From Pseudomonadota bacterium (lineage in GTDB: Bacteria; Pseudomonadota; Alphaproteobacteria; Rhizobiales; Hyphomicrobiaceae), in NCBI GenBank assembly GCA_023412745.1, contig JAEZBZ010000312.1, positions 1 through 8,205 on the forward strand: a stretch of DNA of 8,205 bases. Direction: 5' to 3'. Position 1 is the stretch's first letter. The number at the start of each line of letters is the position of its first letter. The notes beneath the pieces were generated by a model. That model was not told the DNA's origin. It searched no databases and saw only the letters and a program-made list of their open reading frames with translations. The position numbers and the translations under genes were made by a program. Shown in pieces: positions 6,049 to 8,205 of this stretch.

Positions 6049-6404
6049 GCAAGCCGACTGGCAGCCCTGGTTCCGCGCCGCGCAGTTGGTCGCGCGTGGC
6101 GCTTGCGGCCGGCCTCAAGGCGCCGATCTACCTCTACCGCTGGACCTTGAAGCCGTTCGTCGGCTGGAATTGCCGGCACATGCCGAGCTGCTCGGAATAC
6201 GGGCTGGAGGCGATCGAGGTGAACGGCGCCTGGCGCGGCTTCTGGCTGACCACGTCGCGGCTATGTCGCTGCCACCGGTTCGGTACGGCGGGCATCGATC
6301 CGGTGCCCGATATCCGCCATGAGCACCGCGCCATGACGCCTTGGCGCTACGGCCGCTGGACCGGCCGGCATCTGCGGCCGGAATGGCGCTGGACGAAGAG
6401 CTGA
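6045..6404 (+). CDS. yidD: Membrane protein insertion efficiency factor YidD
   Basis: A 119-residue protein of the YidD family (older name haemolytic domain), a small membrane-associated protein that helps YidC insert inner-membrane proteins. The conserved block is present: an amphipathic N-terminal stretch with LYRWTLKPF (30-38), CRHMPSCSEYGLEAIE (43-58), GAWRGFWL (61-68), RLCRCHRFG (72-80) and GIDPVPD (83-89). Cys43, Cys49, Cys74 and Cys76 are retained. The start at 6045 was chosen because it forms the ATGA overlap with the stop of the NifU-like gene and yields a protein of normal length. It is somewhat longer than minimal YidD proteins because of a basic, Trp-rich C-terminal tail (about 95-119). 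In many bacteria yidD sits in the rnpA-yidC cluster; here it does not. Confidence 0.95.
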   Translation: MSKPTGSPGSAPRSWSRVALAAGLKAPIYLYRWTLKPFVGWNCRHMPSCSEYGLEAIEVNGAWRGFWLTTSRLCRCHRFGTAGIDPVPDIRHEHRAMTPWRYGRWTGRHLRPEWRWTKS

Positions 6405-6413
6405 CCGGGTACC

Positions 6414-7133
6414 TTACCGTGACGTCAGGCGCCGCAGGCGTTCGCCTGCTTCCGGCGCGCCGAGCTTCACCGCGCGCGCGTACCATTGCAGCGCGGTCTC
6501 ATTGCCTTTTGCCACCAGCGCCAGCGCGCGCGGGTTCTCCGGCGGCTTTGGCGACGGTGCTGCGGACTGTGGAGCGGGGCGCGGCGCCAGGTTGGCCGAG
6601 CCGATCGCTGCGAGATTGGCGGGCGGGGGCGCGGCCTGTCCACCCACCGACAGGGCCGATGCCGCCATGACTACCAGAGTGACCTTGCTTTCAGCCAGCA
6701 CCGCGCCATCGACACCGACGAGGGATATGCTGAGCTGAGACCTGGCCGCTGCCGAAGCCGGCACCTGGAGTTTCAGTGTCGGAAGGGCGGACAGCGGGAC
6801 AGCCCAGGATCCCGGCGAGATGACATGGCCGAGCGAAAGGATTGCCGACGGCGGCAAGCCCCAAACGCGCAGGAAGCTGTTTTGCGGAAGCTTATCTCCG
6901 GGCGCGATCTGAATGGGCAGCGGCGTTTCGATCTCGGGCTCGGCCAAAACCACGGCAGCGATATTGATGGCGAGCTTGGGTGTGGCGTCCTGGGCGTTGG
7001 ATGGTGTCGTCGCTATTAGCCATATGCAGGCAGTGGCGGCCAGCAAGGCCCCTCCGACACCATCGGGCTTTTTGATAGTCAGACTGGCCAACGCTGCATC
7101 CCCCACCCCATCCGCGGGCCGTTCGCCCGCCAC
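6414..7133 (-). CDS. Exported or membrane-anchored protein with Sel1-like C-terminus
   Basis: A protein of about 240 residues that I cannot assign to a named function. It has a hydrophobic segment, VGGALLAATACIWLIA, preceded by lysines and followed by NAQDA, which fits a signal peptide or an N-terminal anchor. A beta-rich middle part follows (LPIQIAPGDKLPQNSFLRV... then VPLSALPTLKLQVP), then a Pro/Ala-rich linker, and finally a half Sel1/TPR-type helix pair (ALQWYARAVKLGAPEAGERL). The start is uncertain. The open frame reaches a GTG at 7166 (overlapping the TAXI gene by 25 nt, no Shine-Dalgarno). GTG 7133 has AGGG 6 nt upstream and lies 8 nt past the TAXI stop, so I use it. TTG 7091 would give the most normal signal peptide. 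It is in an operon-like arrangement downstream of the TAXI gene and ends 9 nt from convergent yidD. Confidence 0.65.
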   Translation of the reverse strand: MAGERPADGVGDAALASLTIKKPDGVGGALLAATACIWLIATTPSNAQDATPKLAINIAAVVLAEPEIETPLPIQIAPGDKLPQNSFLRVWGLPPSAILSLGHVISPGSWAVPLSALPTLKLQVPASAAARSQLSISLVGVDGAVLAESKVTLVVMAASALSVGGQAAPPPANLAAIGSANLAPRPAPQSAAPSPKPPENPRALALVAKGNETALQWYARAVKLGAPEAGERLRRLTSR

Positions 7134-7141
7134 GAAACGCC

Positions 7142-8205
7142 CTATTGCTTCGGCCGCCGGCTCCACTCCAGGAACTGCTGAAACAGCCGCTCCTGCTCGG
7201 CCGCGTTGTTTGGGGCCGCGCGCGCCGCCTGCTGGCGTGCCAGCGACGGATCGATGCGCATCGCCGCCTGCTGCACCGCGGTTTTATCGAGCCAGTCCTG
7301 CGCCGCCGGGAAGCGCTGCCAGCCCTTGAGGTTGGCAGCGAGGTTGACTTCCTTCCACTTCGGATGACGCGGTGGCTTCTGGAACTCATCGAACTTGTCG
7401 AACAGCGCGTTCGTGAAAATCTCGACGCGGCGATAGCGATCGGTATTTCGCTGCCAGTTGTAGACCGCGAGCACCGCGCCGACCGCGATGGTGTCGACGC
7501 TCTGGCCTTCCGGGATGAGCCCCGGATAGTCCTGGCTGTTGACGCTCGCGGGCAGATAGCTCGCGTCCTCCAGGGCTTCCGTATAGGCAATCGGCAGGAT
7601 CTTGAGATCGGGATCTTTGGGCAGCTTGGCGAGCGCGGCGGCCGGCTTGCCGGCGACGAACACGGTGGCGGCGATCTCTCCCGATTTGACCTTCACCAAG
7701 GCGTCGGCTTGGCCCATGTTGACCTGCTCCGGCTTGACGCCGAGCAGTTCGAACACGATTTTCGCCGATAGTTCGGTGCCGCTGCCGGCGTCGCTGAAAT
7801 TGACCTTCTTGCCGCTGAGATCGTTGATACTCGCGATGCCGGGTCCGGCGACGATATGCATTTCCTCGTTGTACAGTTTGGTTAGGTAGACAAGGCGCTG
7901 CTCGATGTTGTTGCCCAGTTCGCGAGTCTGCTTCAGCAGCGTCAGGGTGTCGGACTGCACGATGCCCATGTCGATATCGCGCAGATGCAGGATATCGCGC
8001 ACGTTCTGCAGGCTGCCTTTGCCGGCGATGGCCAGCACACGCAAAACGTCACCGCTGTCGAGCACTGCGGACATTGTCATAGGCGACCGTCAGGTAGGTG
8101 CCGGCCGGCGTGCCGGAAATGACGGAGACCGTATTCTGATTGGCGCGCTCGGTGAGCTGGGCGTGGGTTTCTTCTGCGGCGGGGCGTTTCTGGATGCCTT
8201 GAGCG
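7142..8205 (-). pseudogene. TAXI-family TRAP-type solute-binding protein, 5'-partial, frameshifted
   Basis: A periplasmic solute-binding protein of the TAXI family (NMT1-like fold), normally the binding subunit of a TRAP transporter. The intact reading frame from 8080 encodes 312 residues with LRVLAIAGKGSLQNVRDIL, DMGIVQSDTL, a GSGTELSAKIVFELLGVKP segment and GEIAATVFVAGKPAAAL, all typical of the family. Upstream, a different frame is open from the window edge and encodes NTVSVISGTPAGTYLTVAYD, the expected strand just before MSAVLDSGD. The two frames join if one A is removed from TATGACAATGTCC (minus strand, about 8071-8083). Without that change the upstream frame stops at 8051-8049 and the downstream frame has a stop at 8092-8090. 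So the gene carries a +1 frameshift, real or from sequencing, and its signal peptide lies beyond the window. No TRAP permease gene is present. The family call is firm; pseudogene status is not. Confidence 0.8.

Noticed and set aside
7145..7771. Long plus-strand open frame opposite the TAXI gene
   Set aside because: Antisense shadow of a recognisable binding-protein gene, with no plausible protein features.

Overview
The window is a GC-rich stretch of ordinary alphaproteobacterial chromosome. Protein resemblances (PAS_5-type sensor, tandem PilZ protein, folE-hisI next to a NifU-like scaffold and yidD, a stand-alone TAXI-type binding protein) point to the Bradyrhizobium/Rhodopseudomonas/Nitrobacter group of Hyphomicrobiales. 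That assignment is from memory of the families, not a search. Eleven protein genes are supported. No tRNA, rRNA, CRISPR array, transposase or phage gene was seen.

Layout. Positions 69-1513 (minus strand): a two-domain PilZ protein and, upstream of it, a PAS_5-type sensor protein. Positions 1700-3093 (plus): a rhomboid intramembrane protease, then a 200-nt gap containing a cluster of palindromes, then a small double-CBS protein. Positions 3157-5399 (minus, transcribed right to left): folE, hisI 27 nt downstream, then a patatin-like phospholipase after a 179-nt gap. Positions 5578-6404 (plus, divergent from folE): a NifU/IscU-like scaffold protein overlapping yidD by 4 nt. Positions 6414-8205 (minus): a TAXI-family solute-binding protein whose 5' end runs off the window, followed by an exported protein with a Sel1-like C-terminus.

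How the genes relate. FolE and HisI are both zinc-dependent hydrolases that open a purine ring (GTP and phosphoribosyl-AMP), and they share one short operon. A plausible sigma70-type promoter with overlapping inverted repeats lies in the folE/nifU-like divergent gap. The NifU-like protein has only two of the three Fe-S-ligating cysteines of classical IscU/SufU. The TAXI gene carries an apparent one-base frameshift near its 5' end (about 8071-8077), so it is either a recent pseudogene or a sequencing error. No TRAP permease is visible beside it.

No previously undescribed defence or mobile system was found. The best leads are the TAXI frameshift, the two-cysteine scaffold coupled to yidD, the folE-hisI pairing with its possible operator, and the palindrome cluster at 2516-2574.
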